From an uncultured Coriobacteriaceae bacterium (GTDB lineage: Bacteria; Actinomycetota; Coriobacteriia; Coriobacteriales; Atopobiaceae), in the NCBI GenBank assembly GCA_900549525.1, contig UWSJ01000018.1, positions 1-26,710 on the forward strand: DNA of 26,710 nt, written 5' to 3'. This document shows positions 1 through 8,206 of the stretch, piece by piece. The position numbers were made by a program, and so were the translations under genes. Numbering within the stretch: the first letter of the stretch is position 1; every line of letters begins with the position of its first letter. The notes under the pieces were generated by a model that was given only the letters and a program-made list of their open reading frames with translations, was not told the origin of the DNA and did not search any database.

Positions 1-448
1 CGCCCTGGGCGATGTCGGGGCTCTGCTCGTGAATCATGTTGATGACGCCGCAGGTATCGCAGTCGAAGCCGTACTTGGCGCGGTCGTAGCCGATGCGCCG
101 CAGGGTCTCGCGGGCGATGCGCTGCACGTCGACGTAGGCCTGCGTGCGAATCTCTCCCGCAATGACGACGGTGCCGGTGGTCACGAAGGTCTCGCAGGCG
201 CAGCGCACGCTAGAGAGGCGCGCGGGCTGGCCCGTGGGCGACACGTAGCCCTCGCGCTCGAGGCGGGCCTCCTTCTCGAGGATGGCGTCAAGCACGGCGT
301 CCGAGATCTGATCGCATATCTTGTCGGGGTGACCCTCGGTCACGGACTCGGAGGTGAAGTAGTACGCCCCGTCGGTGGGCACCTCTCCTGAGGCGGTCAT
401 GTCCAGAGCCTTCTGGCCCTCGGCCACGCTTGTCTTGTCGTCTGCCAT
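1..448 (-). CDS. metK: S-adenosylmethionine synthetase, N-terminal part (cut by window edge)
   Basis: MetK makes S-adenosylmethionine from methionine and ATP in the cytoplasm. Only the first 149 codons are present; the gene runs off the left edge of the window. The translation contains the family N-terminal signature FTSESVTEGHPDKICDQISD at about residues 32-51, with the ATP-binding HPDK histidine and aspartate. Further on come the conserved ETFVTTGTVVIAGEI stretch and a GYDRAKYGFDCDTCGV region. The ATG at 448-446 follows GAGAGGGG with 6-nt spacing on the minus strand. About 20 residues precede the usual family start, a short extension typical of some actinobacterial MetK proteins. The leader carries a SAM riboswitch and a terminator, so product feedback at the RNA level is expected. 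Confidence 0.96.
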   Translation of the reverse strand, partial: MADDKTSVAEGQKALDMTASGEVPTDGAYYFTSESVTEGHPDKICDQISDAVLDAILEKEARLEREGYVSPTGQPARLSSVRCACETFVTTGTVVIAGEIRTQAYVDVQRIARETLRRIGYDRAKYGFDCDTCGVINMIHEQSPDIAQG

Positions 449-512
449 GTCAGTCCCCTCTCGGCGGTAATCCGCCCGAAGCGCCGAGGCCCGCAAACCC
501 CGGCTGGGAACG

Positions 513-546
513 AAAAAACGTTCCCTCCTCAACAGAAAAGGGAACG
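513..546 (-). terminator. Intrinsic terminator in the metK leader
   Basis: Reading the minus strand, CGTTCCC (546-540), a 14-nt loop and GGGAACG (525-519) are followed directly by six T residues (518-513). This is a Rho-independent terminator lying between the SAM aptamer and the metK start. A third copy of the arm, CGTTCCC at 512-506, lies just beyond the T run and could pair with 525-519 instead. A termination-type expression platform for the riboswitch is the natural reading. Confidence 0.85.
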
Positions 547-572
547 TCGATGGCACGCGGCCGCTCGCTATT

Positions 573-700
573 CCCCGTCTTCCGGCCCGCGTGAACGATG
601 CGGAACCGCCGAGAATTGGCACCCTGCCTGGCGGTTGCGGCCACCGGGTGGGTTGTCGGAGCGTCATTGGGCTCGGTCCCTCAGCTCTGTGCGTCTGGCC
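573..700 (-). ncRNA. SAM riboswitch aptamer (SAM-I/SAM-IV clan) controlling metK
   Basis: The minus strand shows the conserved core of SAM-I/SAM-IV riboswitches. ACAGAG is followed by GAGGGACCGAGCCCAATGAC (kink-turn side of P2), then CGACAACC, a P3 hairpin closed by CACCC/GGGTG, and AGGGTGCCAATTC (625-613). P2a pairs GAGC (687-684) with GCTC (662-659). The L2 loop CCGAG (676-672) is perfectly complementary to CTCGG (613-609) in J3/4, which is the diagnostic pseudoknot. A P4-like hairpin CGG..CCGC/GCGG..CCG follows, ending in GAAGAC. I could not fix the P1 closing helix, so both ends are approximate and the exact subclass is open. It lies about 125 nt upstream of metK. Confidence 0.86.
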
Positions 701-774
701 GACATACGCCAGGCCGCGCCGCCCTTGGCAGCGCGAAGACGCCTCTTGACGAGCGCCCGAATTCGGGCACGAGA

Positions 775-803
775 AGTGTATGCCCCGTGCATGGGGCTGT
801 AAA
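775..803 (-). promoter_or_regulatory. Sigma-70-type promoter for the metK leader
   Basis: On the minus strand, TTTACA (803-798) and TACACT (780-775) are separated by exactly 17 bp. They sit about 75 nt upstream of the first conserved riboswitch base and 41 nt past the stop codon of the neighbouring gene. This is the best-spaced promoter seen in the window. Confidence 0.75.
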
Positions 804-843
804 CAAAAATATTCGCGAGAGGGGCGGGCAGTCCGGCAGCGTC

Positions 844-1986
844 CTAGATCGGCCACCACGGCGGGTTGCGATGCGAGCCTCCAGCGCCGAGGTCACGGGC
901 GTCGGCATGGCAGGCGCTCGCACGGAAGAGCTCTTCGGCGAAGATGTCGGCGACGCGGGAACGCGCGTCAAAGGTGTTAGTACGCGCCTTCGCTTCCGCC
1001 GCCTCGTCCCCGCTGGCCTCACTGGCAGGCGTCGTGCGGAAGTGCTTGCCGTGCCAGGGCGTCGCGAGGGCGGTGGGGTCCGAAGCGGACTCGGGGGTCG
1101 TCGTGACTTCTGATTCGGACTCGGGCTCGGATGCCGTCGGAACCTCGGGCTCGGACGCAGGTGGCTCGTCCGGGGAAGCCTCGGCCGGGGCGGGACGGGA
1201 TACCGCCTCCGCCCGCGCCCACACGCGCTCGAAGGCGTCCTGCGCGGTCTCGGGCGACTGCACGCAGAACAACGCAGCGCTGTTGTCGGCCATGCCGTCG
1301 ACCACGCCCTCGCCGCCAAGCTCGCGCGAGCTCGCCCCCGTGACACGCGAGCCGCCCGCAATGTCGTCCCACCAGGACTCCCCCACGTCTGCCACCGTAC
1401 CGTCGGAGCGCTCGATGACGGGAACGTCGGCCATCTGGACGCCCTCGAACCTGCTCGCCGCGTCGCCGATGAGCTCGGACGCCCCGGACAGACGCTCGGC
1501 GAGCACGTTCGAGACGCCGCGAGCACGCGAGGCCATGCGCTCGGCCAGGGTCGCGGCCCGCGCGTAGTTCGTGGCCACGCCCGCATACTCGTCTGGCGTG
1601 GAGGCGACAGCCGCCACGGACGGGGCCGTGGGGGCGCATCCCGGTGCCGCGGCGTGCGCGGCGGACAGGTCGGGAAAGTAGACGCTCGAGCCCTCGCGCC
1701 AGGCGCGTCGACGGGGCGTCGGCACGGCGTCGGCCTCGCCCTCCATGGGCTCGACCACGAAGTCGTGGCGGGCAGCTCCCTCGCCACGGCCCGCCTGGGG
1801 CTCCCCGCCCAAGGCGGCGCCTCGGGCGGCCACCGCAGAACGCTCGACGGCGCTTGCCACAGAACGCTCGGTAACACTCGCCACGCCACGCGCGGAGGCA
1901 CGGGTAATGACAAGCGTCACGCAGCTCGCGACGACCGCGCCCGCAGCCGCCCCAGCAACAAACGCAAGCGCCGTATCCTCTCCCAT
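844..1986 (-). CDS. Hypothetical single-span membrane protein with acidic Pro/Ser/Glu-rich region
   Basis: I do not recognise this 380-residue protein. A hydrophobic segment at about residues 6-27 (LAFVAGAAAGAVVASCVTLV) would anchor it with the rest on one side of the membrane. After it come Ala/Arg-rich, probably helical stretches and a more conserved-looking middle containing DVPVIERSDG and ESWWDDIAGG. A low-complexity acidic Pro/Ser/Glu stretch lies at about residues 270-315, and the tail ends in NPPWWPI. The frame is open further upstream to 2208, but ATG 1986 is preferred: it follows GGGGGA with good spacing and starts directly before the membrane segment. ATG 1992 is an alternative. It is divergent from the YhgE/Pip pair and its stop lies 41 nt before the metK promoter. 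Function unknown; it could be a lineage-specific envelope protein. Confidence 0.62.
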   Translation of the reverse strand: MGEDTALAFVAGAAAGAVVASCVTLVITRASARGVASVTERSVASAVERSAVAARGAALGGEPQAGRGEGAARHDFVVEPMEGEADAVPTPRRRAWREGSSVYFPDLSAAHAAAPGCAPTAPSVAAVASTPDEYAGVATNYARAATLAERMASRARGVSNVLAERLSGASELIGDAASRFEGVQMADVPVIERSDGTVADVGESWWDDIAGGSRVTGASSRELGGEGVVDGMADNSAALFCVQSPETAQDAFERVWARAEAVSRPAPAEASPDEPPASEPEVPTASEPESESEVTTTPESASDPTALATPWHGKHFRTTPASEASGDEAAEAKARTNTFDARSRVADIFAEELFRASACHADARDLGAGGSHRNPPWWPI

Positions 1987-2160
1987 GCCCATCCCCCGAA
2001 CAACCGCACGCGCGATCGCGGATACACCTTCTGAGATTCTAGACGAGCCGACCGCGACCGTCCTCCAGAGACGCCCGGAACCGTCCCCTACGTCCTCCGT
2101 GCCAATATTATGTAAACTTGCAAACCCCTCGGGCGAGTGCCGTCTCGATGCCGACGCCCG

Positions 2161-2166
2161 TATAAT
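2161..2166 (+). promoter_or_regulatory. Probable -10 element for the YhgE/Pip gene pair
   Basis: A perfect TATAAT lies 62 bp before the GTG start at 2228. The sequence 17-18 bp upstream (TGCCGT region) is a poor -35 match, so the call rests mainly on the -10 box and its position in an otherwise GC-rich intergenic region. Confidence 0.45.
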
Positions 2167-2227
2167 GAGGGCTTGTGAACTCGACGCACCGGCCGGCCCC
2201 ACGGCCACAGACTCAAGGAACGGTCAC

Positions 2228-5017
2228 GTGAAGACAGTCCTTCGCATATTCGTGCGCGACCTGAAGCGCATCCTCAGAAACCCCGTCGCCATCGTCATCG
2301 CGCTCGGCGTCGCCGCCATCCCCTCGCTCTACGCCTGGATCAACATCCTCGCCAACTGGGACCCGTACAACAACACCTCCACGGTGCCCATCGCCGTCAC
2401 CATCAAGGACACCGGGGCAAACGTCGAGGGCGTGGGCTTCACCAACGCCGGCGACATGATCCACGACGAGCTCGAGAAGAACGACCAGCTCGACTGGATC
2501 TTCGTCGACGACGAGAACGAGGCCAAGGAGGGTGTGAGCGACGGGCGCTACTACGCCGCCTTCGTAATCCCGAACGACTTCACCTCCTCGCTCGCCGACG
2601 TGCTGCAGGGCAACACCGACAAGGCCCATATCGCCTACTACGTCAACGAGAAGGTCAACGCGATCGCCCCCAAGGTCACCGACACCGGAGCCACCACGCT
2701 GGAAGACCAGATAACCCAGCGCTTCGTGGGCGTGGTGGGAAAGGCCATCGCCGAGAAGCTCCAGGCGGCCGTGGGCGACGCCGCCGCGAAGGCCGACGAG
2801 GCAAACGCGAGCCTGCTCGGCGGGCTTCGCCAGGAGCAGGCGTCGCTCCAGGCGCTCGCCAGCGAGCTCTCGGGGGCGGGTTCCACCATCCAGTCGTCGC
2901 GCGACGCCATCGCCCAGGCGCGCTCCACCCTCTCCGACCTCACCGGCACCACGAGCTCGCTTCAGAGCTCGCTCAATGACGCGCTCTCCAACCTCTCCGA
3001 CACGCGCAAGAAGTCCCAGTCGCTCACGGCCGACCTGTCGCGCGCGCTCGGCACCTCGGTCTCCACTCTCTCGGGCATCTCCTCGGGCGCCAGCTACGAC
3101 ATCGGCCAGATCACGGGCGAAATCGGCTGGGCCCAGGGGCGCATCGACGCGGCCATCTCCGAGATCCGCGCCGTGAACGGCACCGTCCAGAGCCTCAAGA
3201 CGACTCTCGAGACGGCCCGCAAGACCACGGCGTCCATCAAACTGCCCGACGGCTCGTCCATCGAGACGCAAAAGCAGCTCACCACCGAGCTCGACCAGGA
3301 GATCTCGGTGCTCGTCACGCTCTCCGACAACCAGCTCGCGGCCCTCGACAAGCTCCAGACGATCTCCGACGACGTAAAGAGCGGTGCCGACTCGGTGAGC
3401 AGCCTCTCGTCCTCGGTCAACGGCGCCGTCCAGCAGGGCACCAAGGCCCTCGCCGACCTTCAGTCGTCGCTCGCCTCGGACACGATCCCCGGCCTCTCGT
3501 CCTCGCTCGACTCGTTCTCTGACGCGGGCGGCAGGCTCGCGGGCACCGTGGGAGCCCTCTCCCCCATGCTCCAGCAGGCCGACGGCACCCTCGCCGAGCT
3601 CGACACCATCCTCCAGCAGGGACAGGCCACGATTGACCAGACCACCTCGGCCCTCTCCGACGCGGCGGGCAGGGTGGGGTCGCTCGCCGACGACGTGGCC
3701 GGCCTCCAGAGCCTCGACTCCTTCTCCTTCGTCCAGGGCGTCCTCGGCCTCGACCCCGAGCAGACCGGCGACATCGTGGGCTCGCCCGTCGAGATGGTCT
3801 CCAACGCCATCTACCCCGTGGCGAACTACGGCACCGGCATGACGCCCTTCTACACCAACCTCGCCCTCTGGGTTGGCGGCTTCGTCCTCGTGGCCATCTA
3901 CAAGCTCGAGGTCGATGCCGAGGGCGTGGGGCCCTTCAAGCCCTGGCAGGGATTTCTCGGGCGCTGGCTGCTCATGATCCTCATCGGGCAGCTGCAGGCG
4001 CTCATCTGCTGCATCGGCGACCTCGTGATCGGCGTGCAGGCCGTGAGTCCCACCGCCTTCCTGTTTGCGGGCATGGTTTGCTCGTTCGTCTACGTGTCGT
4101 TCATCTACTCGATCTCCATCGCCTTCAAGCACATCGGCAAGGCGCTCGCCGTCCTCATCGTCGTGCTGCAGATCCCCGGCGCATCGGGGGCCTACCCCAT
4201 CCAGCTGCAGCCTGGCTTCTTCCAGGCCATCCACCCGTGGTTGCCGTTCACCTACGGCATCAACGCCATGCGCGAGGCAATCGCCGGCTTCTACGGCTCC
4301 TACTATGCCCAGAACCTCCTCGTGCTTGCGCTCGTCCTCATCCCGGCCGTCCTCATAGGCATCACGGCGCGCAGGCACCTGCTCAACATCAACGCCCTCT
4401 TCGACCGTCGCCTCGCCGAGACGGACATGATGGTCACGGAGCGCGTGGGCATGAAGGGCTCCTACTTCCGCCTCTCCACCATCGTGAAGGTGCTCATGGA
4501 CTCCGGCAGCTACCGCGAGGTCTTCCTCAAGCGCGCCGCGCAGTTCGAGCTCGCCTATCCCACGCTCGTCAGGCGCGGCTTCTGGGCGCTGGCCGTCATT
4601 CCGCTGCTGCTCACGATCCTGCTGTTCGTCCTGCCCGCGAAGTTCTTGCTGCTCATCCTCTGGATCTGCTCGTGCGTAGGCATCTGCACCTACCTCATCG
4701 TGGTCGAGTACCTCCACAGCCGCGTCGGCCAAAAGACGACCCTCGCCTCGATGAGCCGCGCCGAGCTCTACGACCTGCTCGACGACGAGCTGAGAAGCGA
4801 GCTCATGGCCTTCGCGCCCATCCAGAAGATGCAGCTCGAGCGCGAGGCGCGGCGAGACGGCATCTCGGTCACGATCGACGACGACGGCGCGGGCGACGAC
4901 TCGGCGGCGAACGGCGGCACGACGTCGGACGACGGCACAGACGCCGCCGCGACCACGGACGAGACGGACGCCCACGTCCCACGCGACGAAGACGGAAAGG
5001 ACGGTGACGCACGATGA
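2228..5017 (+). CDS. YhgE/Pip-domain membrane protein with long coiled-coil ectodomain and extra C-terminal membrane module
   Basis: This 929-residue protein has the YhgE/Pip (phage infection protein-like) architecture, related to ABC-2-type membrane domains and EsaA-like proteins. One N-terminal membrane helix (residues about 18-40, ending PSLYAWINI) is followed by the family WDPYNNT motif. A long extracytoplasmic Ser/Leu/Asp-rich coiled-coil region spans about 170-520. A five-helix membrane block lies at about 538-715, including a QIPGASG-type loop. Unusually, the chain continues with a soluble segment, two more membrane helices (about 783-825) and a highly acidic D/T-rich tail. GTG 2228 is chosen because AAGGA lies 8 nt upstream and the N-terminus then matches its partner. 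The stop overlaps the next start (ATGA), so the two are translationally coupled. Substrate unknown; an export or cell-surface role is inferred. Confidence 0.85.
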   Translation: MKTVLRIFVRDLKRILRNPVAIVIALGVAAIPSLYAWINILANWDPYNNTSTVPIAVTIKDTGANVEGVGFTNAGDMIHDELEKNDQLDWIFVDDENEAKEGVSDGRYYAAFVIPNDFTSSLADVLQGNTDKAHIAYYVNEKVNAIAPKVTDTGATTLEDQITQRFVGVVGKAIAEKLQAAVGDAAAKADEANASLLGGLRQEQASLQALASELSGAGSTIQSSRDAIAQARSTLSDLTGTTSSLQSSLNDALSNLSDTRKKSQSLTADLSRALGTSVSTLSGISSGASYDIGQITGEIGWAQGRIDAAISEIRAVNGTVQSLKTTLETARKTTASIKLPDGSSIETQKQLTTELDQEISVLVTLSDNQLAALDKLQTISDDVKSGADSVSSLSSSVNGAVQQGTKALADLQSSLASDTIPGLSSSLDSFSDAGGRLAGTVGALSPMLQQADGTLAELDTILQQGQATIDQTTSALSDAAGRVGSLADDVAGLQSLDSFSFVQGVLGLDPEQTGDIVGSPVEMVSNAIYPVANYGTGMTPFYTNLALWVGGFVLVAIYKLEVDAEGVGPFKPWQGFLGRWLLMILIGQLQALICCIGDLVIGVQAVSPTAFLFAGMVCSFVYVSFIYSISIAFKHIGKALAVLIVVLQIPGASGAYPIQLQPGFFQAIHPWLPFTYGINAMREAIAGFYGSYYAQNLLVLALVLIPAVLIGITARRHLLNINALFDRRLAETDMMVTERVGMKGSYFRLSTIVKVLMDSGSYREVFLKRAAQFELAYPTLVRRGFWALAVIPLLLTILLFVLPAKFLLLILWICSCVGICTYLIVVEYLHSRVGQKTTLASMSRAELYDLLDDELRSELMAFAPIQKMQLEREARRDGISVTIDDDGAGDDSAANGGTTSDDGTDAAATTDETDAHVPRDEDGKDGDAR

Positions 5018-7257
5018 GGAAGACCCTGCGCTTCATACGCCGTGACTTCAACCAACTTCGAGGCAACGTAATCGCCCTCGTGGTCATCTTCGGTCTCATC
5101 ATCGTCCCGTCGTTCTACGCGTGGTTCAACATCGCCGGCAGCTGGGACCCCTACGGCAACACCGGCAACCTCAAGGTGGCCATCGCCAACACCGACGAGG
5201 GCTACACGAGCGAGCTTGCGCCCGTCGACATCAACTTCGGCGAGCGCGTCGTGTCTGACCTGCGCGAGACCGAGACCTTTGGCTACGTGGTCACCGACGA
5301 GCAGGACGCCATCGAGGGCGTGCGCTCCGGCGAGTACTACGCGGCCGTCGTGATCCCGCCCGAGTTCTCGCGCGACCTCATGAGCACGCTCTCCGACAGC
5401 CCCACCCACCCGCAGGTCGACTTCTACCAGAACGAGAAGTCCAACTCGATCGCCACCATCGTGACCGACAAGTCGGCCACCCAGATCGAGGAGGACATCG
5501 ACAGCTCGTTTGCCCGCTCGGTCGTCGACGTGCTCGCCGGCGCGCTCGACGAGTTCGACGGCCTGCTCACCGACGACCAAGTCATGCAGGCGGCCAACAA
5601 GCTCGACGCGGCCATCTCGGGCTCGGTCTCCACGCTTGGCGACCTGTCCAAGAACGTGCGCGCCTTCGCCTCGATCGTCGACTCCACGCAGAGCCTTCTC
5701 GACAGCGGCTCCGGCCTCGCCTCCACCTCGCTGGGCTCGGCCGCCGACGTGAGCGCGTCGCTCCATGACACGGCCGACGGCATCCGCGGCGTGGGCAGCA
5801 CGCTCGACGGGGCAACCGACTCGATCAACGACGCCCTCACCAAGAGCGTCGCCGGCGTCGACGGCATCTCGAGTTCCGTCGACAACGCCTTCGCCACCGC
5901 CGACGGGCAGGTGGACAAGCTCACGGACGGCCTCTCGAAGGCCAGGGACTCGGTCGACGCCCAGATCGACCTGCTCCAGGAGCTCTCCGACCGCCTCGGC
6001 GGCACCGACACCCTCTACAAGGGCTGGGAGGAGAGCTTCTCGAAGGACAAGGATGGCGTCAGTGCCAGCTACGACGACGTCCACGAGGTACGCCTCACCA
6101 TCCAGGGCATCAACCAGCGCGTACAGCAGGCGCTCTCCGAGCTCAAGGCCCTCTCCTCCGAGCTCCAGAAGACCATCGACGACCTCAACCAGGGCAAGAC
6201 CGACGCACACACGGCAAAGGACAAGATCCAGGGCCAGGTGAGCGACGCCAAGAAGCTCATCGACGGGCTCAAGGGCGACTACGACGCCGACGTGCGCCAG
6301 TCGCTTGAGAAGCTCGCGAACAAGGTCGACCAGACCGCCGTTAGCGCCGATACCATCCTCGCGAGCCTACGTTCCACGCTCGACGCGGTGGACGGAGCCG
6401 GCAAGACCGCCGCGAGCTCGCTCGCGAGCGGCAAGGACTCGCTTGCCAAGACGGCCGACGAGCTCGACCAGACCGCCGCCAAGCTCTCCGATCTCGAGGG
6501 GCAGCTCTCCTCCGCGCTCAACTCGCAGAACGTCCAGCTTGTGCGCGACGTGCTGTCCGGCGGCGCCGCCAACCTCGCCGACTTCATCTCCGCGCCCATT
6601 AGCATCGACCGCAATCCCATCTTCACGGTCGAGAACAACGGCAGCGCCATGGCACCCTTCTACACCACGCTCTCCATCTGGATCGGCGGCGTGATCCTGT
6701 GCGCGCTGGTTGCCGCCACGCCCTCCGAGCGTGCGCTGCGCGAGACCGGGTGCGGCCACGGCCAGTCCTACGTGGGACGCATCTTCCTGTTCCTCGTGGT
6801 TGGTGCCATGCAGACGCTGCTCATCTGCGGCGGCGACCTCTTCTTCCTCGGGGTGCAGTGCGCCCACCCCTGGCTCTTCGTGCTGGCATGCCTGCTGTCC
6901 TCGTTCGTCTACGTCAACATCATCTTCTCGCTCACCGCGTCGTTTGGCGACGTGGGCAAGGCCATCGCCGTCGTGCTCATGGTGCTACAGGTGGCGGGCT
7001 CGGGCGGCACCTTCCCCCAGCAGATGCTGCCCCAGGGCTTCTTCCAGGCGGCCTACCCCTACCTGCCGTTCGTGCACAGCGCGAACGCCCTGCGCGCCGC
7101 CATGTTTGGCATCTATCAGGGCGACTACTGGCACGAGCTCGCGATTCTCCTCTCGTTCGCGATTCCGGCGCTCGTGCTGGGCCTTGTGCTGCGCCGCCCC
7201 GTGATACGCCTCAACCACTGGTTCGAGCACAAGCTCGAGGAGACCAAGCTCATGTAG
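5014..7257 (+). CDS. YhgE/Pip-domain membrane protein, second of a tandem pair
   Basis: At 747 residues this is close to usual YhgE/Pip length. The N-terminal helix (about 18-38, IALVVIFGLIIVPSFYAWFNIA) is followed by the SWDPYGNTGN motif and a conserved EYYAAVVIPPEFSRDL stretch. A long helical ectodomain fills about 150-540. The C-terminal membrane block begins at APFYTTLSIWIGG (about 550), with further helices at about 586-615, 620-644, 648-665 and 709-730. The loop GSGGTFPQQMLPQGFFQAAYPYLPF is typical of the family. The ATG shares its bases with the preceding stop (ATGA). The two proteins have the same layout but different length and sequence, which suggests a heteromeric complex rather than a recent duplication. 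No ATPase is encoded beside them. The biological substrate is not known. Confidence 0.87.
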   Translation: MRKTLRFIRRDFNQLRGNVIALVVIFGLIIVPSFYAWFNIAGSWDPYGNTGNLKVAIANTDEGYTSELAPVDINFGERVVSDLRETETFGYVVTDEQDAIEGVRSGEYYAAVVIPPEFSRDLMSTLSDSPTHPQVDFYQNEKSNSIATIVTDKSATQIEEDIDSSFARSVVDVLAGALDEFDGLLTDDQVMQAANKLDAAISGSVSTLGDLSKNVRAFASIVDSTQSLLDSGSGLASTSLGSAADVSASLHDTADGIRGVGSTLDGATDSINDALTKSVAGVDGISSSVDNAFATADGQVDKLTDGLSKARDSVDAQIDLLQELSDRLGGTDTLYKGWEESFSKDKDGVSASYDDVHEVRLTIQGINQRVQQALSELKALSSELQKTIDDLNQGKTDAHTAKDKIQGQVSDAKKLIDGLKGDYDADVRQSLEKLANKVDQTAVSADTILASLRSTLDAVDGAGKTAASSLASGKDSLAKTADELDQTAAKLSDLEGQLSSALNSQNVQLVRDVLSGGAANLADFISAPISIDRNPIFTVENNGSAMAPFYTTLSIWIGGVILCALVAATPSERALRETGCGHGQSYVGRIFLFLVVGAMQTLLICGGDLFFLGVQCAHPWLFVLACLLSSFVYVNIIFSLTASFGDVGKAIAVVLMVLQVAGSGGTFPQQMLPQGFFQAAYPYLPFVHSANALRAAMFGIYQGDYWHELAILLSFAIPALVLGLVLRRPVIRLNHWFEHKLEETKLM

Positions 7258-7849
7258 GGATGGCCTGCGGGCCTTGCGGGTTCTGCGGCGCCTCAGCACG
7301 TTGATGTCCGCGCTCCGATATGCCGCGCTCCGCTATACCGCACACACTGATGTCGCGCGTCGACGCCGCATGCCGATCCCCCGCGCCGATTTCAGCTCTC
7401 CGATGCCCCGGATTCCGTTGTTTGTACGGTCGACGGGGTGCGCGTCTCAATTCGCCCTCGCCACTGCCCCGGATGCCGCCGTTTGTACGACGACCAGCCG
7501 CCTCACCCGTGGAGTCCGAGACTCGCACGCCACGTTTCCCCGCGTCAGAGGGTCGCTGCCCGCACTTGGACCTCGCACCCGTCCGCACGGGCAGAGCCGG
7601 TCGTACATTCAGCGACATTCGGGGCATCAGCAAGCCCACCGCCAAGCGCAAGCGAGCCATATCGTACATTCGGCAGTATCCGGGGCATTCACATGAGTCG
7701 TTCACGATCCCCTTTACCCGAGGCCAGCTGCCTCGTTTTACGTATACCGATACCTAAGGCCGATAAATACCTATAGTCCCGATAGGTTTGTTCCACCTAT
7801 ACTCCTCGCCAAGCAAATCCACGCGCCACGCCACACGCGGCGTCACCGA
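7258..7849 (+). other. Gene-poor intergenic region with degenerate repeats
   Basis: This 592-bp stretch has no credible gene. Open frames exist on both strands, but their products are low-complexity Arg/Pro-rich and reflect the repeats. It contains a 15-bp tandem duplication (7310-7324 and 7325-7339; GCGCTCCGATATGCC and GCGCTCCGCTATACC) and four copies of a 25-bp motif listed separately. The last 60 bp (about 7740-7810) are locally AT-rich. A short GGCC-TGC-GGGCC-type stem follows the YhgE stop but has no T run, so I do not call a terminator. Confidence 0.6.
7404..7687. repeat. Four copies of a 25-bp motif in two facing pairs, each pair spaced 61 bp
   Basis: Copies lie at 7404-7428 and 7465-7489 on the plus strand and at 7602-7626 and 7663-7687 on the minus strand. 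All four begin TGCCCCGRAT and end TGTACG in their own orientation, with a variable middle of the form nCYGnYGWW. Start-to-start distance is 61 bp in both pairs. The DNA between copies is not similar, so this is not a simple tandem duplication. Function unknown: protein-binding sites or a dispersed intergenic element are possible. Confidence 0.7.
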
Positions 7850-8206
7850 CGCGAGGAGACCGCCGAGAGCTTCGGCCGGGACATCGTCAAGATCACGACG
7901 AACGGCAACTACCTGCTCATCGCCTCCGGGGCCCACTACGACTACTCGACCGGCCCCCACAAGTGGGACGGCATCTTCTTCACCACGAAGTTCTCCACCT
8001 CCGAGCCGCTCTCCCCCACCGAGCACGAGGAGTTCGTCCTGCCCTACCTCCATCGCACGGCCGAGGTGCTCAAGGGCCACACCTGACTCAACCTCCTGCA
8101 CCTGCATGGCGTGGGCGGGCTCTACCTCGACGAGCTCGTGAAGCTCGACTACAACGCCTACAACTGGGAGAGCGTGGGCGAGGGGGCCACGAGCATGGCC
8201 GGGCCG
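7850..8206 (+). pseudogene. Remnant of a uroporphyrinogen-decarboxylase-like gene
   Basis: One frame reads ESFGRDIVKITTNGNYLLIASGAHYDYS and, after an apparent internal deletion, TEHEEFVLPYLHRTAEVLKG. A TGA follows at about 8084, after which the same frame continues LNLLHLHGVGGLYLDELV..YNAYNWES. This is the pattern of the URO-D superfamily: a VK..NG motif early, then the EH..FVLPY helix and the LHLHG strand near the C-terminus. The start, most of the middle and the true end are missing. At about 8207 the frame runs straight into metN-like sequence. Which URO-D subgroup it came from cannot be told. Confidence 0.7.

Noticed and set aside
450..644. A 64-codon frame on the minus strand upstream of metK
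   Set aside because: It lies across the SAM aptamer and terminator, has no ribosome-binding site of note and resembles nothing.
1745..2227. A 161-codon N-terminal extension of the first YhgE/Pip protein
   Set aside because: It overlaps the divergent gene and the TATAAT box; GTG 2228 gives the expected N-terminus.
2213..4975. A 920-codon open frame antisense to the first YhgE/Pip gene
   Set aside because: The product is a repetitive Asp/Glu/Gly/Arg/Val-rich chain typical of the antisense of GC-rich coding DNA; the plus-strand frame has real domains.
7250..7776. Several 110-150-codon frames on both strands after the YhgE/Pip pair
   Set aside because: Their products are Arg/Pro/Ser-rich translations of the repeat array, with no start signals or family likeness.
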